Positions 1 through 8,270 of a DNA stretch of 64,000 nucleotides are shown here, piece after piece; position 1 is the first letter of the stretch, and each line of letters begins with the position of its first letter. The position numbers and the translations under genes are program-made. This DNA is from Ectothiorhodospiraceae bacterium (GTDB taxonomy: Bacteria > Pseudomonadota > Gammaproteobacteria > HK1): NCBI GenBank assembly GCA_024234875.1, contig JACKNM010000003.1, forward strand, positions 364,001-428,000, given 5' to 3'. The notes below the pieces were generated by a model. The model was given only the letters and a program-made list of their open reading frames with translations, was not told where the DNA came from and did not search any database.

Positions 1-801
1 GTCGTGGTGCTGCGCACCGGCATCGCCGCCGCGGTGCTGGCGGTCGTCCTGCGCGCCGGAGGGCGGACGCCGCGACTGGCCATGGACACCTTGGGTCCGT
101 ATGCGGCGATGGGCTTGCTGAACAACGTCGTCCCTTTCAGCCTGCTGTTCTGGGCACAGACCGCGATCACCAGTGGGCTGGCCGCCATACTCAACGCCAC
201 CACTCCCCTGTTCGCGATGTTGCTCGCCCACGTCCTGCTGAAGGACGAGCCCATGGCCTGGAATCGGGTCGGGGGCGTCTTGCTCGGTATCGTCGGCGTC
301 GCGATGCTGCTCGGCTTCAGCCTGCGCTCCGGGGCGGACGTCGGTGATCTCGCGATGGTCGCCTGCCTGTTGGCGGCGGCGTCCTACGGCATGGCCAGCG
401 TCTACGGTCGTCGCTTTCGCGCCATGCGTCTGCAACCGATTCAGGTGGCGTGCGGGCAGCTCCTGGCGTCGACGGTGATCATGCTCCCGGTCGTCGGCAT
501 GGTCGACGCGCCCTGGCGGCTGGCCCCGCCGGGGATGCCGGCGGTGGCGGCCGTAATCGCGCTGGCCACCGTGTCGACGGCGCTCGCGTACGTGGTGTTC
601 TTTCGTCTCCTGGCGTCGGTCGGAGCCGTCGACACTGCTCTGGTGACGCTGTTGATCCCACCGAGCGCGGTCGCGCTCGGCTGGCTGTTCCTCGACGAGT
701 TACTGGAGCCACACCAGCTCGCTGGCATGGGCATCATCGCGCTCGGGCTGCTGATGGTGGACGGGAGACTCGGTGCCCGTTTGCCCGCTCGCCGCCGGTG
801 A
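1..801 (+). CDS. DMT (EamA) family transporter, 5' end cut by the window
   Basis: The frame is open from base 1, so the true start lies upstream; 266 residues are visible. They form about eight hydrophobic segments in two EamA-like halves, each with the acidic/aromatic turn usual in drug/metabolite transporters (for example the LLKDEPMAWNR and LFLDELLEPHQ turns). EamA proteins are about 300 residues with ten helices, so one or two N-terminal helices are missing. This is an inner-membrane exporter or importer of small metabolites; nothing in the sequence identifies the substrate. It converges on the TauE/SafE gene downstream, with an 18-bp gap. Confidence 0.85.
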   Translation, partial: VVVLRTGIAAAVLAVVLRAGGRTPRLAMDTLGPYAAMGLLNNVVPFSLLFWAQTAITSGLAAILNATTPLFAMLLAHVLLKDEPMAWNRVGGVLLGIVGVAMLLGFSLRSGADVGDLAMVACLLAAASYGMASVYGRRFRAMRLQPIQVACGQLLASTVIMLPVVGMVDAPWRLAPPGMPAVAAVIALATVSTALAYVVFFRLLASVGAVDTALVTLLIPPSAVALGWLFLDELLEPHQLAGMGIIALGLLMVDGRLGARLPARRR

Positions 802-819
802 CTTGCGGGCGCGACACCC

Positions 820-1554
820 TCAGAGCAGCGCGGTGGCCGCCAGCACCAGCAGCAGCCAGTGGGCGGCGTGGCGGTAGCCTCGCTCGCCGGCGCGGCGGAA
901 GACCCGCGCACCGATGTTGGCGGTTCCGAGGTAGACGAGACCGACGGCGGCGAGCGGCAGCACGTCGCCCCATCGCAACAGCCCCTCGACGAGCACTGCG
1001 CCGAGATAGATCGGTCCGAGAAAGACGCTGAAGACGATGATGGTGGCGCGGCAACGCGTGGCGTCGAAGGGCTGCATCAGGATGAACGCCATCGCCGGTA
1101 GCGCGATGTAGGTGGTGCCGAGCACGAAGCCGAGGGCGAGGCCGATCGGAAAGACGACCGGCGCCGGCGTCGGTCGTGACAGGCGCCAGCCCGCCATCAG
1201 CACCGCCACACTCGCGATCGAGACGACGCCGATGGCGCGCTTGAGCAGCGCCGGGTCGAGCACGGGGAGCGCGAGCACTCCGACCGGCACCATCGCCATC
1301 ACCGGAACCGACAGCGCGACGACGAACCGCCAGTGCACGTCGCGGCGCACGTTCAGCAGCAGCGACGGATACGAGCAGAAGTCGACCACCGCGACCTTCG
1401 GCAGCAACGTCGCCGGGGTGAAGAGGTTGGCGAGCATCAGAGTCAGCGTGGCCGGTCCTCCGAAGCCCGCGAAGCCGCGGACGAAGCCGGCGAGGATGCT
1501 CGCACCCGCGAGCAGGGCGAGCGCCTCCAGGTCGCCGGAGTCGAGCGGACGCAT
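820..1554 (-). CDS. TauE/SafE family sulfite/anion permease
   Basis: A 244-residue protein made of about eight hydrophobic segments, with the GFVRGFAGFGGPA motif near the N-terminus that is typical of the TauE/SafE (DUF81) family. Family members move sulfite, sulfoacetate or other organic anions across the inner membrane; the substrate here is unknown. The frame is open further upstream, but the ATG at 1554 (MRPLDSG) is chosen because homology-like sequence begins there and the upstream extension is Arg/Pro-rich with no family features. It is divergent from the fatty acid hydroxylase gene; the 229-bp gap probably holds both promoters, but no clear boxes were seen. Confidence 0.8.
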   Translation of the reverse strand: MRPLDSGDLEALALLAGASILAGFVRGFAGFGGPATLTLMLANLFTPATLLPKVAVVDFCSYPSLLLNVRRDVHWRFVVALSVPVMAMVPVGVLALPVLDPALLKRAIGVVSIASVAVLMAGWRLSRPTPAPVVFPIGLALGFVLGTTYIALPAMAFILMQPFDATRCRATIIVFSVFLGPIYLGAVLVEGLLRWGDVLPLAAVGLVYLGTANIGARVFRRAGERGYRHAAHWLLLVLAATALL

Positions 1555-1783
1555 GGGGTGGCCTCTGGTCCAGATGGACGGATCCGAGTGGCGCGCGTCG
1601 GCCGAGGCGAGCGCGGCGTGAGCATGACACAGCGCGCGGTGCCTCGGGCAACCTTGCTCGCTCGCGGTCACCGGGCGTGCCCGCACCCGAATGGGCCGCG
1701 GCCGGCGGCGCCGGCTCGTCACTGTGCCGCTGGTCGCCAGGTGGCATAATCCTCGCCCTCGACCTTCGGTGGAGCACTGCGAG

Positions 1784-2803
1784 ATGAGCGACGCGACGGC
1801 AGGGGTTCGCAGCGGGGGTGGTGGTTGGCGGCCGCCGGGAGCGATCGCGCTGGCGCCCATCAATACCTGGCCGCCGAGGCCGGCGGCGACGGCGCGCTGG
1901 CTCTTCGGGTTCCCCGGCTACCTCTGGCCCTACAACGCGTTCTGGTTGCTCGTGAGTGTCGTCACCTGGGCCTACCTGACGCCCGAGCTGGACGCGATGG
2001 CGCAGCTCGAGCTCGGTTGGATCGGCTGGCTGCTCGCGCGCAACCTGTTGTTCGTCGCCGTGCTCTACGGCGCTCTCCACTACTACCTCCACGTCCGGCG
2101 CGGGCAGGGTGACGAGCTCCGGTTCTCGGCGCGGCCGTTCGCCGAGGACAGCCCGCGATTCAAGTTTCGCAGCCAGGTACGCGACAACGTCTTCCACACC
2201 GTGGTCTACGGCGTGCCGACGATCACCGCATACGAGGCGATCACCTACTGGGCCTTCGCCAACGGTTACCTCGGCTATCCCGGGCTCGACCTCGCCGCCA
2301 GCCCGGTGCTGTTCTGGGGGTGGTTCGCCGTGCTGGTGCTCCTCGCCCCGGTGATCCACGCTCTCCACTTCTACTTCGCGCACCGGCTGCTGCACGCCCG
2401 GTTCATGTTCCGGCGATTCCACGCCCTGCATCATCGCAACATCGACGTCGGACCGTGGTCGGGCCTGTCGATGCACCCGGTCGAGCACGCGCTCTACTTC
2501 TCGACCATCGTCGTGCAGTGGGTGCTCGCGCTGCATCCGGTCAACGCCCTGCTCCAGCTCCATCTCGCGGCGTTCTATCCGGCGCTCGGGCACAGTGGAT
2601 TCGAGAAGCTGAGGCTCGGCGCGGGTTGTGATCTCGACGGTGGGAGCTACTTCCACGACCTGCACCACAAGCATTTCGAGTGCAACTACGGAGGCAGCCT
2701 GGTTCCCCTGGATCAGGTCTTCGGCACCTTCCACGACGGCACCGACGAGGCTCACGCCAGGATGCGGGCCCGTATCGAGGCCAGGCGAAGGGCGAACGCG
2801 TAG
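1784..2803 (+). CDS. Sterol desaturase / fatty acid hydroxylase family membrane di-iron protein
   Basis: A 339-residue membrane protein with the three histidine boxes of the fatty acid hydroxylase superfamily: HRLLH after HALHFYFA, HALHH, and HDLHHKHFECN near the C-terminus. In this family the histidines bind two irons that drive O2-dependent hydroxylation or desaturation of lipids. About four to five hydrophobic helices surround them. Start chosen at the ATG at 1784 (MSDATAG); the open extension upstream to 1691 is Arg-rich and unlike the family. The substrate is not predictable. The next gene, on the opposite strand, ends 12 bp away. Confidence 0.82.
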   Translation: MSDATAGVRSGGGGWRPPGAIALAPINTWPPRPAATARWLFGFPGYLWPYNAFWLLVSVVTWAYLTPELDAMAQLELGWIGWLLARNLLFVAVLYGALHYYLHVRRGQGDELRFSARPFAEDSPRFKFRSQVRDNVFHTVVYGVPTITAYEAITYWAFANGYLGYPGLDLAASPVLFWGWFAVLVLLAPVIHALHFYFAHRLLHARFMFRRFHALHHRNIDVGPWSGLSMHPVEHALYFSTIVVQWVLALHPVNALLQLHLAAFYPALGHSGFEKLRLGAGCDLDGGSYFHDLHHKHFECNYGGSLVPLDQVFGTFHDGTDEAHARMRARIEARRRANA

Positions 2804-2814
2804 TCGGGGGATGC

Positions 2815-3537
2815 TCAGCCGAGAGCGAACATCTGCCCCCAGCCCTCGATGCGACGCGGGTCGTCCCCGGCGAGCCGCATCGCCGTCCACACCGCAGCCG
2901 CGGTCGAGTCGAGCACCGGCACCCCGAGCTCGCGCTCGAGCTCGGGGGCGATACGGGCGCCGCGCATGTTGGTGCACATGATGGTGATGGCGTCCGGCCC
3001 TGCCGCCGCGCACTGCCGCACCAGATCGGCGATCTGCGGTTCCTCGAAGGTCGCGAACGCGTAGTTGCGATGCTCGCCCAGATGCCGCTCGGCCACGCAC
3101 TGCAGGCCGTGGCGTGCATAGGTGTCGACGATTCGGCTCTGGACGTCGCCCGTGTACGGGCTCACCAGGGCGAAGCGACGCGCCCCCACGAGCGCGAGCA
3201 GCTCGTTGATCGCCAGCACCGACGAGCCGGCGGGGATGCCGGTCGCCGACGTGATCGCCCGGCACAGCGCGTGGTCACGGTCGAAGCCGAGCCAGCTCGC
3301 CGACGTGCCACTCCACACGATCGACCCGACGCGGGCATCGGCGAGCAGGCGCGCGGCGGCGAGCTGGTGGTCGAGCTCGAACTGCGCGCGTGAGGCCGGG
3401 CTCAACGCGATCTCGGTCACCGCGAACCGACCGAAGTGCGCGGTGACGTCGGGCAGGCTCGCCACCATGGCGCTGCTCAGCGGCTCGAGCACCGTGTTCG
3501 ACGACGGCGTCAGGATTCCGAGTCGCGTCCTTCTCAT
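2815..3537 (-). CDS. Asp/Glu racemase superfamily protein, arylmalonate decarboxylase/maleate isomerase type
   Basis: A 240-residue protein that begins with the LTPSSNTVLEP motif typical of the maleate isomerase/arylmalonate decarboxylase (AMDase) branch of the Asp/Glu racemase superfamily. The C-terminal catalytic cysteine is present (C188 in IMCTNM). The N-terminal cysteine position reads SGTSASW, with glycine (G77) where two-cysteine racemases and isomerases have Cys. AMDase of Bordetella also has one cysteine (Cys188) and a glycine (Gly74), so decarboxylation of a small dicarboxylate is a reasonable guess, but it is inference. Start at ATG 3537; an upstream GTG in frame adds 17 residues unlike the family. 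It lies downstream of a decayed acyltransferase fragment and a PhyH dioxygenase on the same strand. Confidence 0.8.
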   Translation of the reverse strand: MRRTRLGILTPSSNTVLEPLSSAMVASLPDVTAHFGRFAVTEIALSPASRAQFELDHQLAAARLLADARVGSIVWSGTSASWLGFDRDHALCRAITSATGIPAGSSVLAINELLALVGARRFALVSPYTGDVQSRIVDTYARHGLQCVAERHLGEHRNYAFATFEEPQIADLVRQCAAAGPDAITIMCTNMRGARIAPELERELGVPVLDSTAAAVWTAMRLAGDDPRRIEGWGQMFALG

Positions 3538-3557
3538 GGCGGTGGGCTGGTGCAAGG

Positions 3558-3854
3558 TCACTCCGGGGTGCCGACTCGAGGCACGCACTCGGCGCGCCAG
3601 TCCCAGCTCTGCGCACGGACGAGCGAGGCGTCGGCCGATGCCTCGGGCATCACCACCACCCCGGTGCAGCCATCGGGGTCCTCGAGTCGGCTCGCGTCGG
3701 CGGCGAGTTGGAGCATCTCGGTGCGACGGCTGATCAGCGTCGCGTCCAGGAAGTCGCTCTCGGCCCCTTCGGCGATGGCGTGCATCTCGACCAGGGGAAA
3801 GGGCTCGATCCTCACCGCGTCTCCTCGCGGGCCTCCGCGCCCGTGCTCGCTCAC
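3558..3854 (-). pseudogene. Internal fragment of a C45-family acyltransferase (isopenicillin N acyltransferase-like)
   Basis: This 98-codon frame (GTG start) reads like the segment around the autocatalytic cysteine of C45 N-terminal nucleophile acyltransferases. It has an EMHAIAEGAESDFLD stretch, a RRTEML stretch, then DGCTGVVVMPEASAD and a QSWDW stretch, matching the family pattern of an AEGAG/RTE block, a GCT nucleophile and an (N/S)WDW block. Family proteins are about 330-370 residues; roughly 60 N-terminal and more than 200 C-terminal residues are missing. It sits in frame right after the stop of the PhyH gene and ends 20 bp before the AMDase-like start, so it looks like a deletion remnant. 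A short real protein cannot be excluded. Confidence 0.6.
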
Positions 3855-3866
3855 GCCGCGCGCCGC

Positions 3867-4757
3867 TCAGGCGCGCAGCAAGTCGTCAGGGCGGGTGTCG
3901 GCGAGGACGCTCTCGCCGGTCTCGCCGGTGATCACCTCGAGCTGGTCGCGCGGGGCATAGAAGTACGAGCCGGGCCGAAACGCGTGACCGAGATCTCCGA
4001 GCAGCCGGCGCTGCCTCGGCGTGCAGCGACTCGCGATCTCCGGCGGGACCTCGAAGTCGTAGCAGCGCACGAACATCTGGCAGTAGTTGTACAGCAACGT
4101 CTTGCGGGCACGGCCGGAACGGTTCGGCGCCGGTCCATGCCACAGCGAGTGGGGGAACAGGTAGCAGTCCCCGGCCTTGCCCTGGAGCTGAGCAGCCCCC
4201 GGTGAGTGTGGGTTCGGCCAGCGCTCGGGGCTGTCGGGGAAGGGGCGCATGTGGCTGCCCGGGAACACCGTGAGGTTGCCGGCGTCGGTGCCCTCGACGT
4301 CGGAGAGCAGGTACATCGCCTTCATCGCAATCGGGCGGCTGGTCTCGGTCACCCGCACGTGGCGCAGCGCCTCGCCGCCGTCGGTGTGGGTGTATCCGGG
4401 AAAGGTGGTGTTCGACGGGCGGACGATCGCCTGGCTCATGCTGAACAGCAGGTAGGGGCCCATGATGTCGACGATCAGATCGAACACGTTCGGCCGGTCG
4501 ACGAGATCGACGAAGGCCTGGTGGTAGCCGAGCAGGTCGCGCCGATCCATGAAGCCGTGGTCGTCGAGCGACGCCGCGTGCGGCAGCCAGCCGTAGTGCC
4601 CGCGGGGCAGGTCGGAGGGCTCGTAGCCTGGTTGCCGGCGAACCCGATCCAGCTCGTCGCCGAGGAAGGCCACCTCGTCGGCCGACAACGCGCCCTCGAC
4701 ATGGAGAAAACCGTCGACGGCCCATTGCTCGCGTTGCCTCGCGGTCAGTCGCTGCAT
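3867..4757 (-). CDS. Phytanoyl-CoA dioxygenase (PhyH) family protein
   Basis: A 296-residue Fe(II)/2-oxoglutarate-type oxygenase. The metal-binding H-x-D is at H124/D126 (YTHTDGG), the distal histidine at H207 in LWHGPAPN, and the 2-oxoglutarate-binding arginine is probably R218 (RARKTLLYN). The family hydroxylates varied small molecules and lipids, so the substrate is open. The ATG at 4757 is preceded by a strong Shine-Dalgarno sequence (GGGGAGA about 7 bases upstream), which fixes the start over the longer open frame. It is divergent from the amidase gene; the 236-bp gap holds the promoters but no box could be assigned. Confidence 0.85.
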   Translation of the reverse strand: MQRLTARQREQWAVDGFLHVEGALSADEVAFLGDELDRVRRQPGYEPSDLPRGHYGWLPHAASLDDHGFMDRRDLLGYHQAFVDLVDRPNVFDLIVDIMGPYLLFSMSQAIVRPSNTTFPGYTHTDGGEALRHVRVTETSRPIAMKAMYLLSDVEGTDAGNLTVFPGSHMRPFPDSPERWPNPHSPGAAQLQGKAGDCYLFPHSLWHGPAPNRSGRARKTLLYNYCQMFVRCYDFEVPPEIASRCTPRQRRLLGDLGHAFRPGSYFYAPRDQLEVITGETGESVLADTRPDDLLRA

Positions 4758-4993
4758 GATTGCGTTCTCCCCTCGGATGACGGCTTCCCGCGACGCGTAC
4801 CGGTCCGGATCCGGGCGCGGGTGCGTTCCTTGTACCCGACCGATCGCCGCGTTGAAAGAGGGACACGATGCCCGCCTGTTCGCGTCCGGCGTCGTGAGGC
4901 CTCGCGCCGGGCGCGGAGTCCGAGTCTCGTCTCGCACCGCGAAACGGGCTACCGTTGCCGGGGATTCGATCCGACCTCGAGGCACCGACGCAC

Positions 4994-6448
4994 ATGTCCG
5001 AAGCCATCTACCGCTCCGCGTCCCGTCTCGCGGCCGCCATTCGCGCCGGGGAGACCACCGCCGCCGACGCACTCGAGGGCTGCATCGACCGCATCGAGCG
5101 CCTCGACGGCGCCTTCAACGCGGTGTGCGTACGGATGTTCGACGAGGCCCGCGGCGCGGCCCGGGCTGCCGATGCCGCGAGGGCGCGTGGCGAGCGTCTC
5201 GGTCCGCTGCACGGTGTCCCGGTGACGGTGAAGGAGGCCTACGACGTGGCGGGGACCGCGACGACGTGGGGTCTGGTCGAGCGTCGCGACCATGTCGCCG
5301 TGGCTGACTCGGAGGTGGTGCGGCGGCTGCGCGCGGCCGGGGCGGTGATCCTCGGCAAGACCAACGTGCCGCCCAACGTGATGGACTGGCAGTCGGACAA
5401 TCCGCTCTACGGCCGCACCTGCAATCCGTGGGACGTGGCACGTACCCCGGGCGGCTCCTCCGGGGGATCGGCGGTGGCGCTCGCGGCCGGCTATGCGTTC
5501 CTGGAGGCGGGCAGCGACATCGGGGGCTCGCTCCGCAATCCGGCCCATTTCTGCGGCGTCTGCGCGCACAAGCCGAGCTTCGGGGTGGTGCCCGACTCGG
5601 GTCACCGGATCGGGGATCCCGAGGAGGCGATCGACCTCCTGGTCTGCGGCCCGATGGCGCGTCACGTGGAGGATCTCGAGCTCGGGATGGAGGTGATGGC
5701 CGGGCCCGAGCCGCGCGATGCGCCGGCGTGGCGACTCGAGCTTCCGCCAGCGCGTCGGCGCCGACTCGCCGACCTGCGGATCGCGGTGGTGGCCGAGGAA
5801 CCGGTATGTCGCGTCGGGCAGGCGGTGAAGGACGCCGTGGAGCGGGTGGCGGCCGCCTGCGAGAACGCCGGGGCGCGAGTCGATCGTGCCGCGACCCTGC
5901 CGTTCGACTCGCGCTCGGCCCACCGCACGTTCATTCGGCTCCTGCGCGGTGCGGGCGCCGCCGCGCTCTCGGACGAGCAGCTCGCGATCGAGACCGGTCT
6001 CGCTGCGTCGGCCGGCGACGACCCGAGCGGATACCGGGGCCTGGTCGCGCGTGCCTTCGTGCAGTCACACCGGGACTGGCTGCGCGCCGATGCCGAGCGA
6101 CTGACGATCCGCCGCGCGTGGTCGTCGTTCTTCCAGGCGTACGACGTGCTGCTCTGCCCGGTCGCACCCACTCCGGCCTGGCCGCACGACCCGCGCGACC
6201 GCTACGACCGCATCATCGATGTCGACGGGGTCGGGATCGGCTACTTCGACCAGCTGCTCTGGTCCGGGGTGCCGATCATGTCGTATCTGCCGAGCACCGC
6301 GATTCCGGCCGGCCTGTCGCCACAGGGGTTGCCGGTCGGGGTGCAGGTGGTCGCCGACTACCTCGAGGACCGCACCGCGCTCGCCGCCGCGCGCATGATC
6401 GAGGCCGAGATCGGCGGTTTCGTGCCGCCACCGTCCTGCGTCGGGTGA
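4994..6448 (+). CDS. Amidase signature family hydrolase
   Basis: A 484-residue amidase with the whole Ser-cisSer-Lys triad visible: K80 (VTVKEAYD), S155 in the GGSSGGS signature, and S179 in GSDIGGSLRNP. The length is normal for the family. Such enzymes cleave amide bonds in the cytoplasm; this one resembles stand-alone amidases more than GatA because it lacks gatB/gatC neighbours, but the substrate is unknown. The ATG at 4994 gives the usual N-terminus; an in-frame ATG at 4955 would add 13 residues. It is transcribed away from the PhyH gene and followed by a 168-bp gap in which nothing was recognised. Confidence 0.88.
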   Translation: MSEAIYRSASRLAAAIRAGETTAADALEGCIDRIERLDGAFNAVCVRMFDEARGAARAADAARARGERLGPLHGVPVTVKEAYDVAGTATTWGLVERRDHVAVADSEVVRRLRAAGAVILGKTNVPPNVMDWQSDNPLYGRTCNPWDVARTPGGSSGGSAVALAAGYAFLEAGSDIGGSLRNPAHFCGVCAHKPSFGVVPDSGHRIGDPEEAIDLLVCGPMARHVEDLELGMEVMAGPEPRDAPAWRLELPPARRRRLADLRIAVVAEEPVCRVGQAVKDAVERVAAACENAGARVDRAATLPFDSRSAHRTFIRLLRGAGAAALSDEQLAIETGLAASAGDDPSGYRGLVARAFVQSHRDWLRADAERLTIRRAWSSFFQAYDVLLCPVAPTPAWPHDPRDRYDRIIDVDGVGIGYFDQLLWSGVPIMSYLPSTAIPAGLSPQGLPVGVQVVADYLEDRTALAAARMIEAEIGGFVPPPSCVG

Positions 6449-6616
6449 GGCGGCACCGGAGCGCGCGTCCGCCGTCGACGTGGCGACCGGGGGCGGCCGT
6501 CCTCGTGAGCCACGTGGCCGGTTTCTGATCTGCCGCAAGCGGCCGACCGCGCCGAGCTGGCATCTTGTCGGTCTCGGGACGGCCTGCCGGTCGTCCGTTT
6601 CGCGGAGTGCCTGACC

Positions 6617-8203
6617 ATGTCCGACCGCCTGCGCACGCTCGCCGCCGTGCTGCTGCTGGGGACGCTCGTCCAACCCGTCGCATGGGGGGTGACCTTCGTC
6701 GACGCCGATGCCACCGGAGCGGACGACGGGAGCAGCTGGGCGAATGCCTATACCCGGCTGGGCGACGCGCTGGCCGCGACCGCCAGCGGTCAGATCTGGG
6801 TGGCGGCCGGAACCTATCGGCCTGGCGGCCCCGGGGAGCGGCGGGCGACGTTCCGGTTGCGGCGCGGCGTGGCCATCCTCGGCGGATTCGCCGGCACGGA
6901 GACCGCGGTCGAGCAGCGGGATCCGGTCGCCAACCCGACGATCCTGAGCGGCGACCTGCTCGGCGACGACTTCGAGCGTTGGGCCAACGGCCACTTCGCC
7001 TGGGCCAACGTGCTCGACAACTCGTGGCACGTGGTCACCGCGGAAGGGCCGGAGGGCTCGGGGGTGCTCTCCGGCGTGGTGATCAGCCACGGTGCGGGCT
7101 ACGGCCCGGCGGTCGACTTCTCCGACGTGGTGGGGGCCGGGCTGCTGGTTCGCGGTGCGGCGCCGCTCCTGCTCGGCGTGAGATTCGACGGTAACGGCGG
7201 GCAGTTCGGGGCCGCCGTCGGCGTCCTCGACGGCTCGGTGCTGCTCGTCGGGTGCGAGCTGGTGCACAACTACGTCGACATCGGGGCCGGGGGGGCGATC
7301 TACGGTGACGCGACCAGTCGCGTCCTCGTCGTCACCTCGAGCTTCCGAGAGAACGCGTCCATCGGCAGTGACTTCACGGCGGGTCGTGGTGGCGCGATTG
7401 CCACCGAGCCCGGCAGCACGCTGTTGGTCGACCGCTCGGCGTTCGTCGCCAACTTCGCCGGCTTCAGGACCAACTTGCTCGGGCAGCAACCGACCCGGGG
7501 CGGCGCCGTCTCGGCACTGGGCGACACCAACCTCGTATTCAGCTCGCGCTTCGTCGGCAATCGCGCGCACCTCGGCGGGGCGCTCGACATCGCCGGGCTC
7601 GGCATCGTCCGCGGCAGCGCCTTCAGCGGCAACGAGGCCCACGAGGAGCGCGTGTCGGGTCTCGCGCCGGCCGGGGCCGGTGGCGCGGTGATGGCGGCCG
7701 GCACCGCGCTGCTGATCGGCAACACCGTGGGTCACAACCGCGCGACCGACACCGCCGGCGGGATCTACGTGCTCGGTGAGGCGACCATCGCCAACAGTAT
7801 CCTGTTCGGCAACACCGCGGCGGTCGAGGAGCCGACGCTGCGGATGCAGATCCACCACGCGACCGGCGCGCAGTCGCAGATTGCGTTCAGCCTCGTCGAG
7901 GGCCTGTTCGCACCGATTCCAGGGGAGGACCCGGTCGATCCGGCCGACGTGCCGGGCTCGATCGACGCCGACCCGCGCTTCGTCCTCGCTGCCGGGGTGG
8001 ATGGGATGATCGGAACGGCGGACGACGACCTGCGCCTCGACGCGGGGTCACCGGCGGTCGATGCCGGACACAACGGGCTCGATCTCCTCGATCTCGACGG
8101 ACGCGATCTCGCCGGAGGCCCCCGTCGCAAGGATGATCCGGCGGTGGCCGACACCGGGGTGGGACCGCCCCCAGTCGTCGACATGGGTGCGTACGAGCGC
8201 TGA
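6617..8203 (+). CDS. Secreted right-handed beta-helix repeat protein
   Basis: A 528-residue protein with a Sec signal peptide (charged start, hydrophobic run to about residue 22, AWG near the cut). The body is a Gly/Asp/Asn-rich series of short strands with repeated GGAI, GNTA and GGIYVLGEATIANSI-like turns, as in the right-handed parallel beta-helix proteins often annotated as choice-of-anchor or pectate-lyase-like. Motifs such as DADATGADDGSSWANAY near the N-terminus and DLDGRDLAGGPR near the C-terminus are typical of these secreted helices. It is probably periplasmic, surface or extracellular; no catalytic residues can be assigned. No anchor segment follows the helix, so it may be soluble or exported. 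Confidence 0.75.
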   Translation: MSDRLRTLAAVLLLGTLVQPVAWGVTFVDADATGADDGSSWANAYTRLGDALAATASGQIWVAAGTYRPGGPGERRATFRLRRGVAILGGFAGTETAVEQRDPVANPTILSGDLLGDDFERWANGHFAWANVLDNSWHVVTAEGPEGSGVLSGVVISHGAGYGPAVDFSDVVGAGLLVRGAAPLLLGVRFDGNGGQFGAAVGVLDGSVLLVGCELVHNYVDIGAGGAIYGDATSRVLVVTSSFRENASIGSDFTAGRGGAIATEPGSTLLVDRSAFVANFAGFRTNLLGQQPTRGGAVSALGDTNLVFSSRFVGNRAHLGGALDIAGLGIVRGSAFSGNEAHEERVSGLAPAGAGGAVMAAGTALLIGNTVGHNRATDTAGGIYVLGEATIANSILFGNTAAVEEPTLRMQIHHATGAQSQIAFSLVEGLFAPIPGEDPVDPADVPGSIDADPRFVLAAGVDGMIGTADDDLRLDAGSPAVDAGHNGLDLLDLDGRDLAGGPRRKDDPAVADTGVGPPPVVDMGAYER

Positions 8204-8270
8204 ACGGCAGCCTTGGGGGACCGCCCCGCGGGCGTCGCGGCAGGTCGTCGCTTCGGATCTGCCCGCTCGG

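Noticed and set aside
734..3265. An 843-codon minus-strand open frame across several genes
   Set aside because: It runs across a TauE/SafE gene and antisense to the hydroxylase in another frame; Arg/Pro-rich translation with no motif. It is a high-GC artefact.
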